Shown here: piece by piece, positions 1-7,221 of the stretch | How the letters are laid out: each line of letters opens with the position of its first letter | Numbering within the stretch: position 1 is the stretch's first letter | NCBI GenBank assembly: GCA_900768725.1 | Contig: CAAGDU010000086.1 | Location: 1-13,068 of the forward strand | DNA: 13,068 nucleotides | Source of the DNA: Bacteroidales bacterium | GTDB taxonomy: Bacteria > Bacteroidota > Bacteroidia > Bacteroidales > Paludibacteraceae | Direction: 5' to 3' | The notes under the pieces: model-generated | Seen by the model: only the letters and a program-made list of their open reading frames with translations | Databases searched by the model: none | Told to the model about the DNA's origin: nothing | Translations under genes and position numbers: made by a program

Positions 1-1326
1 CTTGACACTAATCGTGTATATCATCTTGAAGCTGAGATTTTTGGTACTGATGAGAAATTGCATGTTATCAAACTGGACGCTCCTATCCCCAATCCTACAG
101 ACACCGTATCGCTCCATTTCAACAATTGGGAACTCAATGAGAACTTTTTGGAGGATGGCGAATGGGGGTGTCAATACTTTGGTGAGGAGTATCAAGTGGA
201 GATTTACATTCAATACCCCGAGATAAAATCCGGTACCTATTCCGCTCAGCAAGTATATGCTTATGTTACTGAGATTAAGCCCAATGGTGCGTATGTTGAT
301 TGTAGTGCGGTTTATGCGCATGTGGTTGCGGATATTCGCGACACGTGTCGCTTTATTACGGCAGACTTGCAAGGGGATAACGGTAGGCTTTACCGTGTCC
401 AAATGGATTATCATTTGCCGCATGCCAAAGATACTGTTGATTTGGCATTCCAAGATGTAGCATTATACGACAATATATTATATGCGCAAAATATCAGTTT
501 CTTGGGTTATACTGCAGACTCGTTGTATTACATGGCAATGAATCTTTATACGACCTCCATTCCTGATGGCATGTACACCCATAAGGATGTCTATCGTTCT
601 TTTATCCTGCATTATTTGGATAAAGTGGGAGATGATACGCAATCTACAATTGGCTATATGCTCTATGGAACCGTGGATGTGGAGTTTGATGGAAGAGATT
701 CACTCTTTTTGCATGCGGAGATGCTTTGCACTGACTCTGTTTTCTATCGTTTTGATATTCGTACAGCCTATAGTGCGAGCAAACATCTTACAGGGGATAC
801 CGAAGAAGGGGAGATTGTTAGAAACTACGGTTCTGAATGTACGAAAAATTTAGCAATCCAATACTTTCACCAATTAAATATCCTTAATCCGACTCAGACG
901 GAGGAACTCGTACTATGGTTTGTGATAGATGAGGATGACCCGGATATAACGATTCCTGCCGGAGAATATCCGATTAACGGAACGGCACAAGCGGGCACGG
1001 TTTATGCGTCCACCGGCTATGACTACACCTCCGGTAGCGTTTCTCCTTCGCTTTTTGTCTCGTTGGTTAACGAAACGGAGACATCTATTTATTTCCTTGT
1101 GGAAGGAACTGTTACAGTGGAGAAGATAGATAAGAAAATGCGGCTCACGGTTGATGCACTTAACTCGTTCGGAGTGAAAGTGTATATCGTGTATGATGAA
1201 ACGAAATTGCCTATTGAGCAAGTTAGAGCAGAGGATTCATCGGTGGTTAAGCGTGTGGAGAACGGGCAGGTTGTTATCCTCCGTAACGATGCACGATATA
1301 CCATCCTTGGCAACCGCATAGATTAA
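1..1326 (+). CDS. Partial beta-rich repeat surface/secreted protein (C-terminal part)
   Basis: The reading frame is open to the left edge of the window, so the gene starts upstream; 441 codons plus the stop are visible. The TTG at 58 is an internal codon, not a start. I do not recognise a named family. The protein shows about three degenerate repeats of roughly 100 residues (about residues 31-140, 141-255 and 276-405). Each contains an 'I..G.Y' segment followed by short alternating beta-strand segments and a 'v.g.v.Ve..d' segment (for example IKSGTY, IPDGMY, IPAGEY). The last 25 residues (VENGQVVILRNDARY, then LGNRID) resemble the degenerate C-terminal tails of Bacteroidales secreted proteins that are often tied to type IX secretion; that link is inference. 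The gene looks more AT-rich than the neighbouring housekeeping genes. It converges with rpsA. Sure that it codes; function unknown. Confidence 0.85.
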   Translation, partial: LDTNRVYHLEAEIFGTDEKLHVIKLDAPIPNPTDTVSLHFNNWELNENFLEDGEWGCQYFGEEYQVEIYIQYPEIKSGTYSAQQVYAYVTEIKPNGAYVDCSAVYAHVVADIRDTCRFITADLQGDNGRLYRVQMDYHLPHAKDTVDLAFQDVALYDNILYAQNISFLGYTADSLYYMAMNLYTTSIPDGMYTHKDVYRSFILHYLDKVGDDTQSTIGYMLYGTVDVEFDGRDSLFLHAEMLCTDSVFYRFDIRTAYSASKHLTGDTEEGEIVRNYGSECTKNLAIQYFHQLNILNPTQTEELVLWFVIDEDDPDITIPAGEYPINGTAQAGTVYASTGYDYTSGSVSPSLFVSLVNETETSIYFLVEGTVTVEKIDKKMRLTVDALNSFGVKVYIVYDETKLPIEQVRAEDSSVVKRVENGQVVILRNDARYTILGNRID

Positions 1327-1363
1327 CATTCCTAATTCTGACTTTAACCATTGTCCGATAATT

Positions 1364-1400
1364 AAGAGACTGTCTAACTATTCAAGTTAGACAGTCTCTT
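1364..1400 (+). terminator. Hairpin terminator after the repeat protein gene
   Basis: A perfect 16-bp stem (1364-1379 with 1385-1400) around a 5-nt loop starts 37 nt after the stop codon of the upstream plus-strand gene. The right arm ends in CTCTT followed by T, so the T-tract is short, but the stem is very strong. Probably a factor-independent terminator for the plus strand. Confidence 0.75.
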
Positions 1401-1657
1401 TGCGTATGAGAATGGCTTATGAGAGGTAATAATCAATGCAAGATTCTTCGTCTTGTTCCAAAACAGCCGTAGAGAGTGTATCACTTCGCGTTGCTTGTGG
1501 GAATATCGATGGAGAGGTCTATGTGTCCCTATAGACTATGCTTTATGGGATTTGTTAGACGCTATCATTTTTTTAGAATTGCCTTATATAATATGGTAGT
1601 GAGATAATGTAAGGTTCTCCTTTCTATTGTGGGTGGTTTAATGTGTCTAAATACACC
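1401..1657. other. Gene-free stretch between convergent genes
   Basis: About 257 nt between the two terminators of convergent genes. The longest start-to-stop frame I see is about 28 codons from 1521, with no promoter and no recognisable product. No RNA gene, palindrome or repeat stands out. Confidence 0.5.
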
Positions 1658-1699
1658 AAAAAAGTCCGCTCAACGTCTGTGCGTCGAGCGGACCTTTTT
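1658..1699 (-). terminator. Bidirectional terminator downstream of rpsA
   Basis: A 12-bp stem (1664-1675 with 1682-1693, one G-U wobble) around a 6-nt loop. It is flanked by A6 at 1658-1663, which reads as a U-tract for rpsA on the minus strand, and by T5 at 1695-1699, which reads as a U-tract on the plus strand. It can serve both convergent genes. It lies about 80 nt past the rpsA stop, beyond an AT-rich inverted repeat. Confidence 0.85.
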
Positions 1700-1703
1700 G
1701 TTC

Positions 1704-1769
1704 AATTTGAAAATTTGTAAATTTGAAAATGACCATTCGGTACTAATAATTTTCAAATTTTCAAATTTT
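1704..1769. repeat. AT-rich AATTTGAAAA inverted repeat, copy 1
   Basis: Arms made of AATTTGAAAA/TTTTCAAATT-type segments face each other across a unique core (about 1729-1749) that reads TGACCATTCGGTACT. The same arms and a near-identical core occur at 12797-12909. Both copies lie just past the 3' end of a minus-strand gene (rpsA here, udk there) and in the same orientation, which suggests a dispersed 3'-UTR element. Confidence 0.75.
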
Positions 1770-1781
1770 TCATTGTCAAAT

Positions 1782-3533
1782 TTACTTCTTGTCAGCCTCC
1801 ATCTGTGCTTTGAGGTTAGCCAGCACGCCGAGGTCGCCGAGAGTGGTCTTCTCTACCTTGGGCAGTTCCACTGCGGGCTCTTTCTTTGCCTTTGCCTCTT
1901 TAGCAGGAGCCTCTTTGCGCTCCTCCCAAGTGCGGAGGTGCGACAGACCGATACGTTTAGCATCGCGGTTGAACTCAATCACGCGGAAGGACAGCACATC
2001 GCCCACAGCCACGCTGCTCTTGTCTTCCTTAGCGAGGTGGCGAGTGGTGCAGAAGCCCTCTACGCCCTCCTCGAGCAATACAACAGCACCCTTGTCGGTG
2101 AGTTCAACAACCTTGCCTTCTACTACGGTGTCGATACCGAACTTAGCCTCCAGCTCCTCCCAAGGATTCTCCTCGAGTTGCTTGTGTCCGAGGCTCAGGC
2201 GGCGGTTGTCCTTATCGATTTCGAGCACAACGACCTCAATCTGCGCACCGATCTGGGTGAACTCGTTGGGGTGTTTGATTTTCTTCGTCCAGCTCAGATC
2301 GCTGATGTGAATGAGTCCATCTACGCCCTCTTCAATCTCCACGAACACACCGAAGTTGGTGAAGTTGCGTACCTTAGCGAAGTGGCGGGTGCCGACAGCG
2401 TATTTCGTCTCAATGTTCTCCCACGGGTCTGCCTTGAGTTGCTTGATACCGAGCGACATCTTGCGCTCTGCGCGGTCGAGGGTGAGGATAACAGCATCGA
2501 TCTCGTCGCCCACTTTGAGGAAGTCGTTTGCGGAACGGAGGTGTTGGCTCCAAGACATCTCGCTCACGTGTACCAGACCTTCTACGCCCGGTGCAACCTC
2601 TACGAATGCGCCGTAGTCAGCCATAACGACTACCTTGCCGTGAACTTTGTCGCCCACTTTGAGGTTAGCGTCGAGTGCATCCCACGGGTGCGGAGTCAGT
2701 TGCTTCAAGCCGAGAGCGATACGCTTCTTCTCCTCGTCGAAGTCAAGGATAACGACGTTGATTTTCTGGTCAAGCGCAACGACCTCTTTCGGGTCGGATA
2801 CGCGCCCCCAGCTGAGGTCGGTGATGTGGATAAGACCGTCCACGCCGCCCAAGTCGATGAACACGCCATAGGTGGTGATGTTCTTGACCGTACCTTCCAG
2901 CACTTGTCCTTTCTCGAGGTGGCTGATGATTTCTTGGCGTTGTGCCTCGAGTTCAGCCTCGATGAGTGCCTTATGCGACACAACCACGTTGCGGAAGTCG
3001 GGGTTCAGTTTGACAATCTTGAACTCCATGGTCTTGCCTACGAAGATATCGTAGTCGCGCACGGGTTTCACGTCAATTTGGCTGCCGGGCAAGAATGCCT
3101 CCATGCCGAACACGTCCACGATCATACCGCCTTTGGAGCGCCACTTGATGTAGCCGGTAACGATCTCGTTGTTGTTGAATGCTTCGTTGACGCGCTCCCA
3201 ACTGCGAGCGGTGCGAGCCTCTTTGTGCGAGAGAACGAGTTGACCTTTTTTGTCCTCTTGGCTCTGGATGAAGACCTCCACTTTGTCGCCCACTTTCAGG
3301 TCTGGGTTGTAGCGGAACTCTGCTGCGGGCACGATGCCGTCGCTCTTGTAGCCGACGTTCACCACTACCTCGCGCTTGTTGATTGCCATTACCGTACCTT
3401 CCACTACCTCATTGTCCTTGATGGTGTTGAGGGTGTTGTCGTACTTTTGGGTTTCTACTTCGTTTTTGCTGCCTTGTTGTTCTGCTTCATAGGCATCCCA
3501 GTCGAAGTTCTGGAGAGAAAGATTTTCTGCCAT
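1782..3533 (-). CDS. rpsA: 30S ribosomal protein S1
   Basis: Cytoplasmic mRNA-binding protein of the small ribosomal subunit that helps bring mRNA to the ribosome, especially mRNA without a Shine-Dalgarno sequence. The 583 residues hold six S1 (OB-fold) domains at about residues 41-103, 122-188, 208-276, 293-364, 379-451 and 467-532. Domains 3-5 carry the classic pattern G.V..I...GvFv.l..gvdGLiHisdlSW followed by RrlsLG.KQL. A Lys/Ala/Glu-rich tail follows (about 539-583). The length is close to the roughly 560-600 of bacterial S1. The ATG at 3533 is chosen because domain 1 follows about 40 residues in; there is no Shine-Dalgarno sequence upstream. Monocistronic by context: its own promoter at 3694-3724 and terminator at 1658-1699. 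The leader of about 150 nt carries repeat arrays that could be regulatory. Confidence 0.97.
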   Translation of the reverse strand: MAENLSLQNFDWDAYEAEQQGSKNEVETQKYDNTLNTIKDNEVVEGTVMAINKREVVVNVGYKSDGIVPAAEFRYNPDLKVGDKVEVFIQSQEDKKGQLVLSHKEARTARSWERVNEAFNNNEIVTGYIKWRSKGGMIVDVFGMEAFLPGSQIDVKPVRDYDIFVGKTMEFKIVKLNPDFRNVVVSHKALIEAELEAQRQEIISHLEKGQVLEGTVKNITTYGVFIDLGGVDGLIHITDLSWGRVSDPKEVVALDQKINVVILDFDEEKKRIALGLKQLTPHPWDALDANLKVGDKVHGKVVVMADYGAFVEVAPGVEGLVHVSEMSWSQHLRSANDFLKVGDEIDAVILTLDRAERKMSLGIKQLKADPWENIETKYAVGTRHFAKVRNFTNFGVFVEIEEGVDGLIHISDLSWTKKIKHPNEFTQIGAQIEVVVLEIDKDNRRLSLGHKQLEENPWEELEAKFGIDTVVEGKVVELTDKGAVVLLEEGVEGFCTTRHLAKEDKSSVAVGDVLSFRVIEFNRDAKRIGLSHLRTWEERKEAPAKEAKAKKEPAVELPKVEKTTLGDLGVLANLKAQMEADKK

Positions 3534-3551
3534 GATGGTAGAGTTAGTCTT

Positions 3552-3641
3552 AATTATGAATTATGAATTATGAATTATGAGGCATTGGAACTGATTTTCA
3601 GAGCATGGGCACTCTTAATTCTTAATTCTTAATTCTTAATT
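3552..3641 (-). repeat. Paired heptamer arrays in the rpsA leader
   Basis: Four perfect copies of AATTATG (3552-3579) and four perfect copies of CTTAATT (3614-3641) are separated by 34 nt. Read on the minus strand the arrays are AATTAAG x4 then CATAATT x4. These pair at six of seven positions per unit, so the rpsA leader RNA could fold into a 28-bp stem with a regularly spaced A-A mismatch. Array 3552-3579 ends 18 nt before the rpsA start codon. Confidence 0.85.
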
Positions 3642-3693
3642 AAAAAATTAGGGGTTAAACAATAAGTTAATTCTGCTTTCTTAAAAAAGCGTG

Positions 3694-3724
3694 CAAAATT
3701 ACTTTTTTTTTCTGACATGACAAA
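3694..3724 (-). promoter_or_regulatory. rpsA promoter (Bacteroidota type)
   Basis: On the minus strand a -33 TTTG (3721-3724) lies 19 nt upstream of a -7 TAATTTTG (3694-3701), which continues as CACGC. Motifs and spacing fit the Bacteroidota housekeeping promoter. Transcription should start near 3687, giving a leader of about 150 nt that begins with a small hairpin (3675-3690). Confidence 0.8.
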
Positions 3725-3797
3725 ATTTTTAAGGCAGATTTTGCAAATTATTAGCTATTCTACCATAGAATACTAACAATAGCACATTGTGTGGTAC

Positions 3798-3839
3798 AAA
3801 AAACATCGGCTCCTCATGCTTTTATGGGAGGAACCGATG
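3798..3839 (-). terminator. Terminator of the uronate operon
   Basis: A 12-bp stem (3804-3815 with 3828-3839, one G-U wobble on the minus strand) is followed on the minus strand by U6 (3798-3803). It lies 20 nt past the stop codon of the MFS transporter gene and ends the uxaC-kdgK-eda-transporter operon before the rpsA promoter. Confidence 0.85.
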
Positions 3840-3859
3840 CTCTCAAAATAGTCTCTAAC

Positions 3860-5311
3860 TTATGCCTTAATCGGTTTGTAGTGCGGAACCAATAGTTTCA
3901 TGATTGCCCATGCGATGATATATGCTAAACCGCAGAAGCAGAACATGATGAAGTAGCCTGCTGGCTTGCCTTCAAATCCGAAGAAGGTGAATGCAGCACC
4001 GGCATTCTCTGCATAGGTGAACAACGCACCTGCACTCTTTTGGATAATCATAGAGCCGATACCGCCCGCCATAGCGCCAATACCCGTGATGGTAGCGATG
4101 GTTGATTTGGGGAACATATCACCGATGGTGGAGAACAGGTTAGCCGACCATGCTTGGTGTCCGGCACCTGCCAAACCAATCAGGATGGCGGGCCACCATG
4201 CGCTGTGCGCGCCCAGAGGCTGTGCAAACAAAGCCACGATGGGGAAGAACGCAAAGAGCAACATCGCCCGCATACGACCGGTGTAAGGTTCTATACCTTT
4301 ATTCTCCACAAAATACTTGGGCAGATATCCGCCGCCGATAGAAATTATGGTTACAATCGCATATAGTGTAAAAAGCAACGCTTGCCCCATACCACTCGAC
4401 ATCTTGTAGCCGAACTGACTCTGGAAATATGAAGGAGCCCAGAAGAGGAAGAACCACCAAACGCCGTCGGTGAAGAACTTACCTACGATGAACGCCCAAG
4501 TCTGACGGTAGCCGAAGCACTTCATCATCGGGATAGCCTTCTCTTCGGTTTGTGCATTGGCTTTGGCAGTCTCTGCCTCCGCCTCGTCATCTTGGTGGAT
4601 ATACGCCAACTCTGCCTCGTTCACATGCTTCGAGTTTTCCGGCTTATCGTACATGAACTGCCAGAAGAACATCCAGATGAAACCGAGCGCACCGATGATG
4701 ATGAATGCCCACTCCCAACCGAGTTTAGCAGCCAACGGCGGAATGCACAACGGAGCCGCCAAAGCACCTACGGACGCACCCGCATTGAAGAGCGAAGTCG
4801 CCAACGCGCGGTCTTTCTTCGGGAAATACTCAGCCGTTACCTTGATGGCAGCAGGGAAGTTACCTGCCTCACCCAGCGCGAGGATACCGCGGCAGAGGAG
4901 GAAGAGATAGACCGAGGTGGTGGCGACAGCCAATGCCACATTCGAGCCTGCTTCCACAGCACGCAAAGCCGCTACACTCTCCAATCCCTCGATTTGAGCG
5001 GTAGCCCAGCCGCAAGCAGCGTGCATACATGCACCTGCCGACCATACGCAGATAGCAATTAGATAACCTTTTTTCGTACCCATCCAGTCCACGAACTTGC
5101 CGGCAAACAAGCAGGCAATCGCATAGAAGATGGAGAACAGACCCGTGATGGTTCCGTAGTCTGAGTCCGTCCAGTGGAACTCGGGTTTGATAAACTCCTC
5201 GTAGGTGAGGGATAACACTTGGCGGTCAAGGTAGTTCACGGTCGTTGCCACAAACAGCAGCGAGCAGAGCCACCAGCGCCAGTTGGTCATAAGTTTCTTT
5301 TGTGTACTCAT
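3860..5311 (-). CDS. MFS hexuronate transporter, ExuT-like (anion:cation symporter family)
   Basis: Inner-membrane major facilitator likely to import glucuronate and/or galacturonate with a cation. The 483 residues contain about 12 hydrophobic helices. Helix 1 ends in NYLDRQVLS (26-34), the signature of the anion:cation symporter family. The helix 2-3 loop has the MFS motif DWMGTKKG (75-82). RGILALGEAGNFPAAIK (141-157) matches the helix 4 region of hexuronate transporters. A charged loop (about 224-262) separates the two halves. It is the last gene of the operon: 30 nt downstream of eda, with an AT-rich gap and no Shine-Dalgarno sequence, then a terminator. Substrate is inferred from family resemblance and from the uxaC-kdgK-eda neighbours; a related sugar acid such as an aldonate cannot be excluded. 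Confidence 0.9.
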   Translation of the reverse strand: MSTQKKLMTNWRWWLCSLLFVATTVNYLDRQVLSLTYEEFIKPEFHWTDSDYGTITGLFSIFYAIACLFAGKFVDWMGTKKGYLIAICVWSAGACMHAACGWATAQIEGLESVAALRAVEAGSNVALAVATTSVYLFLLCRGILALGEAGNFPAAIKVTAEYFPKKDRALATSLFNAGASVGALAAPLCIPPLAAKLGWEWAFIIIGALGFIWMFFWQFMYDKPENSKHVNEAELAYIHQDDEAEAETAKANAQTEEKAIPMMKCFGYRQTWAFIVGKFFTDGVWWFFLFWAPSYFQSQFGYKMSSGMGQALLFTLYAIVTIISIGGGYLPKYFVENKGIEPYTGRMRAMLLFAFFPIVALFAQPLGAHSAWWPAILIGLAGAGHQAWSANLFSTIGDMFPKSTIATITGIGAMAGGIGSMIIQKSAGALFTYAENAGAAFTFFGFEGKPAGYFIMFCFCGLAYIIAWAIMKLLVPHYKPIKA

Positions 5312-5341
5312 GATAGATTTTACTATTTTACTATTTTACAA

Positions 5342-6007
5342 CTATTTAACTGCACGAATTGCCTCGAAGCACTCTTGGCATTTGGTAGTGATAGCCGCCC
5401 AGTCTTGCGCAGCAACAACCTCTTTCGGGAAGAGTTTGCTGCCCATGCCTACGCAATACACGCCTGCCTTGAACCACTTCTCCAAGTTCTCTTTCTCGGG
5501 AGCGACACCGCCGGTAACCATGATTTTTGACCATGGCATCGGAGCCATCAAGCCCTTGATGAGGTTCGGTCCTACCACGTCGCCGGGGAAGACCTTGGTG
5601 AAGTCGCATCCTACCTCCTGTGCCGCACCAATCTCCGACGGAGTGAGGCAGCCCGGGCAGTAGGTTACGCAACGGCGGTTGCAGACCACTGCTATATCCT
5701 TATTAAAGAGCGGACCTACCACGAAGTTCGCACCCAGTTGCAGATAGAGCGCAGCCGTAGGTGCATCCACTACGGAGCCGATACCGAGCGCCAACTCGGG
5801 GCACTCCACAGCAGCCCATTTGCTCAACTCGCCAAACACCTCGTGGGCGAAGTCGCCGCGGTTAGTAAACTCAAAGGCACGAACGCCACCTTCGTAGCAT
5901 GCCTTTATCACGTTCTTGCAAACCTCCACATCTTTGTGGTAGAACACAGGAACCATAGGTGCAGCCGCAATCTTGGCCATCACCTGAAATTTATCAAACT
6001 TTGCCAT
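5342..6007 (-). CDS. eda: KDPG aldolase (2-dehydro-3-deoxy-phosphogluconate aldolase)
   Basis: Class I aldolase that splits 2-keto-3-deoxy-6-phosphogluconate into pyruvate and glyceraldehyde-3-phosphate, the last step of hexuronate breakdown; cytoplasmic, normally a trimer. The 221 residues form one (beta/alpha)8 domain. Visible motifs are FEFTNRG with the likely catalytic Glu46, PGCLTPSE (118-125), TKVFPG with the predicted Schiff-base Lys138, and KIMVTGGV for phosphate binding. The EFTNRG form replaces the EVTxR form of E. coli and is the version I associate with Bacteroidales. Its ATG overlaps the kdgK stop codon by one base (TAATG, 6005-6009), so translation is probably coupled to kdgK. 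Some family members also cleave 4-hydroxy-2-oxoglutarate. Confidence 0.95.
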   Translation of the reverse strand: MAKFDKFQVMAKIAAAPMVPVFYHKDVEVCKNVIKACYEGGVRAFEFTNRGDFAHEVFGELSKWAAVECPELALGIGSVVDAPTAALYLQLGANFVVGPLFNKDIAVVCNRRCVTYCPGCLTPSEIGAAQEVGCDFTKVFPGDVVGPNLIKGLMAPMPWSKIMVTGGVAPEKENLEKWFKAGVYCVGMGSKLFPKEVVAAQDWAAITTKCQECFEAIRAVK

Positions 6008-7029
6008 TATCGTTGTACTCGTCCGTTTGCGTTACCTTTTGCTAATGCTTCTACCTCTTCTACACTTACCAAGTTGAAGTCGCCGTTGATGGTGTGCTTC
6101 AGGGCGCTGGCTGCCACTGCGAACTCCAATGCCTCGCCTTGGGTCGGTTTGGTCAGCAAGCCGTGAATCAAGCCGCCGGAGAACGAGTCGCCACCGCCCA
6201 CGCGGTCGATAATCGGGTTAATCTCGTAGCGCTTCGATTGGTAGAACTCCTTACCATCGTAAATCATTGCCTTCCAGCCGTTGAAGGTAGCCGAGAAACT
6301 CTCGCGCAGGGTGGAAACCACGTACTTGAAGCCAAACTCCTTCATCATCTGCTCGAAGATGCCCTTGTAGCCTTCTGCATTGGTCTCGCCGCCCTCTACG
6401 TCTGCATCGGGCTTGAAGCCGAGACAGAGCTCAGCGTCCTCCTCGTTACCGATACATACGTCCACGTACTGCATCAGCGGGCGCATGATAGAGATGGCTT
6501 TCTCGCTGGTCCACAGTTTCTTACGGAAGTTGAGGTCAACGGATACGGTAACGCCGTGGCGTTTAGCCGCCTCGCAAGCCAACTTGGTGATTTCTGCTGC
6601 CTTGTCGGAGATGGCGGGGGTGATACCGCTCCAGTGGAACCATTGTGCGCCTTCCATGATAGCATCGAAATCGAAGTCCGAGGGGTCAGCCTCTGCGATA
6701 GCGGAGTGCGCACGGTCGTAGATGACCTTCGAGGGACGCATCGAAGCGCCGGTCTCGCAGTAGTACAAGCCTACACGGTCGCCGCCACGAGCCACGAAGT
6801 CGGTGTTCACACCATAGCGACGCAGTGCGTTCACTGCAATCTGCCCAATCTCGTGCTTCGGCAGTTTGCTCACGAAGATAGCCTCGTGCCCGTAGTTGGC
6901 GCACGAAACAGCCACGTTAGCCTCACCACCACCAGGGATGATACGGAAGTTCTCACTCTGAATGAATCGGTCGTTGCCCGCAGGCGACAGGCGAAGCATA
7001 ATCTCGCCCAAAGTTACAATCTTTGCCAT
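6007..7029 (-). CDS. kdgK: 2-keto-3-deoxygluconate (KDG) kinase, PfkB family
   Basis: Ribokinase-type sugar kinase predicted to phosphorylate KDG to KDPG with ATP in the cytoplasm, feeding the aldolase encoded directly downstream. The 340 residues span a full PfkB fold. The N-terminal motif GGGEANVAVSCANYG (33-47) forms the sugar site; the C-terminal motif DRVGGGDSFSGG (275-286) holds the anion hole and catalytic base Asp281. The start ATG at 7029 gives MAKIVTLGEIMLRLSP, the normal beginning of this family; no Shine-Dalgarno sequence. The 192 nt upstream to uxaC contain a palindromic repeat but no convincing promoter, so it is probably read from the uxaC promoter. Substrate is assigned from the uxaC/eda context; the fold alone would also fit a fructokinase-like enzyme. 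Confidence 0.92.
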   Translation of the reverse strand: MAKIVTLGEIMLRLSPAGNDRFIQSENFRIIPGGGEANVAVSCANYGHEAIFVSKLPKHEIGQIAVNALRRYGVNTDFVARGGDRVGLYYCETGASMRPSKVIYDRAHSAIAEADPSDFDFDAIMEGAQWFHWSGITPAISDKAAEITKLACEAAKRHGVTVSVDLNFRKKLWTSEKAISIMRPLMQYVDVCIGNEEDAELCLGFKPDADVEGGETNAEGYKGIFEQMMKEFGFKYVVSTLRESFSATFNGWKAMIYDGKEFYQSKRYEINPIIDRVGGGDSFSGGLIHGLLTKPTQGEALEFAVAASALKHTINGDFNLVSVEEVEALAKGNANGRVQR

Positions 7030-7047
7030 TGTTGTTTTGATTGATTT

Positions 7048-7218
7048 GGATCGCTTCGCTGTCCGACTTATTTACCGGGGACGCAGGCGTCTCGCCTGCG
7101 GACAAGGCGCAAGCCTTGGATGTAACTGCGTTGTGTATTGTTTCAGTTCGTTCGAACTGCCCGCGGGCGAGACGCCCGCGTCCCCAGTATATCAGTCTGA
7201 CTGCGCGAAGCGCGATCT
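7048..7218. repeat. Palindromic repeat element between uxaC and kdgK
   Basis: The core is a GC-rich inverted repeat, 7077-7101 against 7161-7185, matching at 23 of 25 positions with both mismatches tolerated as G-U in RNA. Inside are two small perfect hairpins with 6-bp stems (7103-7118 and 7144-7159). Outside, the left flank has a GCTTCGCTGTCCGACT segment and the right flank has AGTATATCAGTCT (7186-7198) followed by a GCGCGAAGCGC mini-palindrome; these flank modules recur at 12105-12265. It looks like a REP- or MITE-like non-coding element that fills almost the whole intergenic gap. The small frames across it are not genes. Confidence 0.85.
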
Positions 7219-7221
7219 ATA

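Noticed and set aside
1521..1607. A 28-codon frame in the gap between convergent genes
   Set aside because: No promoter, no ribosome site, no recognisable sequence; expected by chance.
1629..3566. A 645-codon plus-strand frame opposite rpsA
   Set aside because: It is the antisense shadow of a strongly conserved gene with biased codon use; the product resembles nothing, and it would run through the rpsA terminator and start codon region.
6094..7044. A 316-codon plus-strand frame opposite kdgK
   Set aside because: Antisense shadow of kdgK; no promoter or recognisable domain.
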